Assembly: GCA_026390775.1 (NCBI GenBank)
Contig: JAPLFF010000007.1
Span: 1,178,001-1,242,000 of the forward strand
Direction of reading: 5' to 3'
DNA: 64,000 nucleotides
From: Ignavibacteriales bacterium
GTDB lineage: Bacteria > Bacteroidota > Ignavibacteria > Ignavibacteriales > Melioribacteraceae
Shown: one piece after another, positions 62,697 through 64,000 of the stretch
How the letters are laid out: every line of letters begins with the position of its first letter
How positions within the stretch are numbered: position 1 is the stretch's first letter
Translations under genes and position numbers: made by a program
Notes under the pieces: generated by a model
Database searches by the model: none
What the model saw: only the letters and a program-made list of their open reading frames with translations
What the model was told of the DNA's origin: nothing

Positions 62697-63236
62697 ATGA
62701 GAATACTCGGCGTTGACCCAGGTACAATTTTCACTGGCTATGGTATTATAGATTTTGAGAGTAACGAACTGAAATATGTCTCAGCGGGAATTATAAAAAT
62801 TCCAACCACTAAAGAAATGTCTCCCCGTCTTAAAATAATTTATAATGAATTGGATAAATTAATTAAACAATTCCGCCCGGATGAGTTTGCACTTGAAACA
62901 GCATTCTATGGTAAGAATGTTCAATCGGCATTAAAGATTGGTTATGCCCGCTGTGTTTCAATGCTGGCGGCGGTTCATAATGGCATTCCGATGAAAGAAT
63001 ATTCCCCGCGTGAAATTAAAAAATCAGTTGTGGGAAACGGAGCTTCATCAAAAGAACAAGTGCAGTATATGATAAAAAAACTTCTTGCAATCCGTAAAAT
63101 AAAAATGAAATTTGATGAAAGCGACGCGCTTGCAGTTGCTATCTGTCATGCGTTCAAAGTAAATTCATTCGCAAAGGGAAGCAAAAACTGGAAAGAGTTT
63201 ATTATAGAAAATCCGGATAGAGTTATTGGAGAATAA
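62697..63236 (+). CDS. ruvC: Holliday junction resolvase RuvC
   Basis: The 179-residue protein has RILGVDPGTIFTGYGII with catalytic Asp7, then FALETAFYGKNVQSALKIG (second acidic residue), YSPREIKKSVVGNGASSKEQV and DESDALAVAICHAF with the last two acids. It cuts Holliday junctions made during recombination as part of RuvABC. ruvA and ruvB are not in the window. The start follows directly on a palindromic repeat. Confidence 0.96.
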   Translation: MRILGVDPGTIFTGYGIIDFESNELKYVSAGIIKIPTTKEMSPRLKIIYNELDKLIKQFRPDEFALETAFYGKNVQSALKIGYARCVSMLAAVHNGIPMKEYSPREIKKSVVGNGASSKEQVQYMIKKLLAIRKIKMKFDESDALAVAICHAFKVNSFAKGSKNWKEFIIENPDRVIGE

Positions 63237-63324
63237 AATTTCTTCTTGCTGTTAAGATAAACTTGACCGAAGTTGCACTGGAAAAATTCCTCTAAATTAA
63301 TACTAACTAAATATCGAGGAAAAC

Positions 63325-64000
63325 ATGAAGCCATCAAAGTTATTACTCTTATTATTAGCAATTCTTACTACTAATTTTTCTCTTTTCGCACAAAACGATT
63401 CGGTGAGTTACAAAAGTCAGTTGCAGTTTCATTTGATTAATGGGTATTCTCTATCTTATCTAAATTTATTTTGTCCTTCATCTGGAATAAGATTTAAAAT
63501 TGATCTTCGTTTTAATGGTACTTCCGAGGACAGGGATAATATTCAAAATTCTTTTGATAACAATCCAAATAATCCTATTAGCGAAGAACAAAAGTTTAAG
63601 GACAATCAAGCAAATAGTTCTCAAAATTATAACCTAGCTGTTAATTACATGTGGATATCTAATATTGCGAAGGAAATAAATTTGTACTTAGGTATTGGCC
63701 CTTTGATTAGTTATTCTAGAAATCATGCCGTAGATAACGATGAAACAATTCCTTCAACCCAGAACAGTTATGTTAAATCATTTTATGAAGCAACGTCGTC
63801 TTCCTTTGGTTTAGGTATACAGGGAGTTATTGGTGTGGAATGTAATATAACAGAGAAAATTTCCATGCTTGCAGAATTTAATTTAAATGGCACTTATAGT
63901 TGGGACTATTGGAAATATAATTCTGAAAATCAATCTACTAGTCTTAGTAGAACAGAAAATACTGAAGACGGCAGTTCTTGGAATTATGGATTGGACAATA
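63325..64000 (+). CDS. Outer-membrane beta-barrel protein (cut by window end)
   Basis: From the ATG at 63325 (GAGGAAAAC upstream) the frame is open to the window end, giving 225 codons without a stop. Residues 1-22 form a signal peptide (LLLLLLAILTTNFSLFAQ). The rest is rich in Asn, Ser and aromatic residues with alternating strand patterns: NLAVNYMWISNIAKEINLYL, GIGPLISYSRN, SSSFGLGIQGVIGVECNI. It is a typical phylum-specific outer-membrane barrel. The C-terminus is missing. Confidence 0.8.
   Translation, partial: MKPSKLLLLLLAILTTNFSLFAQNDSVSYKSQLQFHLINGYSLSYLNLFCPSSGIRFKIDLRFNGTSEDRDNIQNSFDNNPNNPISEEQKFKDNQANSSQNYNLAVNYMWISNIAKEINLYLGIGPLISYSRNHAVDNDETIPSTQNSYVKSFYEATSSSFGLGIQGVIGVECNITEKISMLAEFNLNGTYSWDYWKYNSENQSTSLSRTENTEDGSSWNYGLDN

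Noticed and set aside
1-64000. CRISPR array, tRNA or rRNA genes, prophage or complete insertion sequence
   Set aside because: Scanning both strands showed no regularly spaced repeats, no tRNA-like cloverleaf signatures, no rRNA segments and no transposase or integrase.

Overview
The window is AT-rich bacterial chromosome, most likely from the Ignavibacteria/Chlorobi side of the Bacteroidota superphylum. I infer this from the gene content: a TonB-type outer-membrane protein with a carboxypeptidase-regulatory domain, M16 protease pairs, DUF486, a METHAHHLH-type membrane protein, many small secreted or beta-barrel proteins, and TANNTTTG-like promoter elements. No rRNA, tRNA or CRISPR array was seen. 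One stable RNA, RNase P RNA, is present.

Layout. 1-2.5 kb: an SPFH protein cut by the window edge, a cold-shock gene with its terminator, then a small accessory patch with an SRA-like/HNH endonuclease gene and an ORF6N gene. The ORF6N gene carries the same palindrome in its leader and inside its coding region, and is bracketed by short direct repeats. 2.6-8.5 kb: a TrpF-like protein without the catalytic Cys, a small secreted protein, and a three-gene run of active M16 protease, M16 partner and alpha/beta hydrolase. 8.6-10.6 kb (minus): di-heme cytochrome c and an SBF-type transporter. 11-16.8 kb: a complete RND efflux operon (adaptor, pump, TolC) followed by a TolC remnant.

16.9-22.9 kb (minus): small membrane or secreted proteins, a two-TM K+ channel and a soluble PAS/GAF histidine kinase translationally coupled to a STAS-like protein. 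Three gene starts in this stretch are preceded by a shared sequence that resembles cassette recombination sites, and one of the genes has an in-frame stop. 23-25.6 kb: clpB (minus). 25.8-29.8 kb: mnmE, mnmG and rsmG, with two parS-like palindromes between mnmE and mnmG. 30-40.9 kb: mixed accessory and housekeeping genes: a SIR2-like protein, a PadR regulator with a readable promoter/operator, a DinB protein, an AlkD-type repair protein, a truncated HTH gene, a TonB-type barrel protein, DUF486 and a serine hydrolase.

41-47.3 kb: an arginine operon argC-argJ-argB-argR-argG-argH, preceded by two tandem ARG boxes, so the encoded ArgR very probably controls its own operon. argD and argF are not here. 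ArgJ allows the acetyl group to be recycled. 47.5-49.7 kb: an ABC-2 exporter. 50-52.5 kb: an O-methyltransferase and radical SAM pair of unknown pathway. 52.6-57.1 kb (minus): a GH13 amylase, a membrane PAS kinase and a TlpA thioredoxin. 57.2-59.5 kb: an AI-2E-type permease and a carboxypeptidase-regulatory-domain protein. 59.7-63.2 kb: rnpB, recJ, a YebC-family regulator and ruvC, followed by a beta-barrel protein cut by the window end.

Two families of short interspersed palindromic repeats recur. One has the arm GTAGAGACG (four copies) and the other has TGTCATTCTGA-like ends (three copies). Several copies sit directly against gene starts, and one appears to have replaced the 5' end of an HTH gene.
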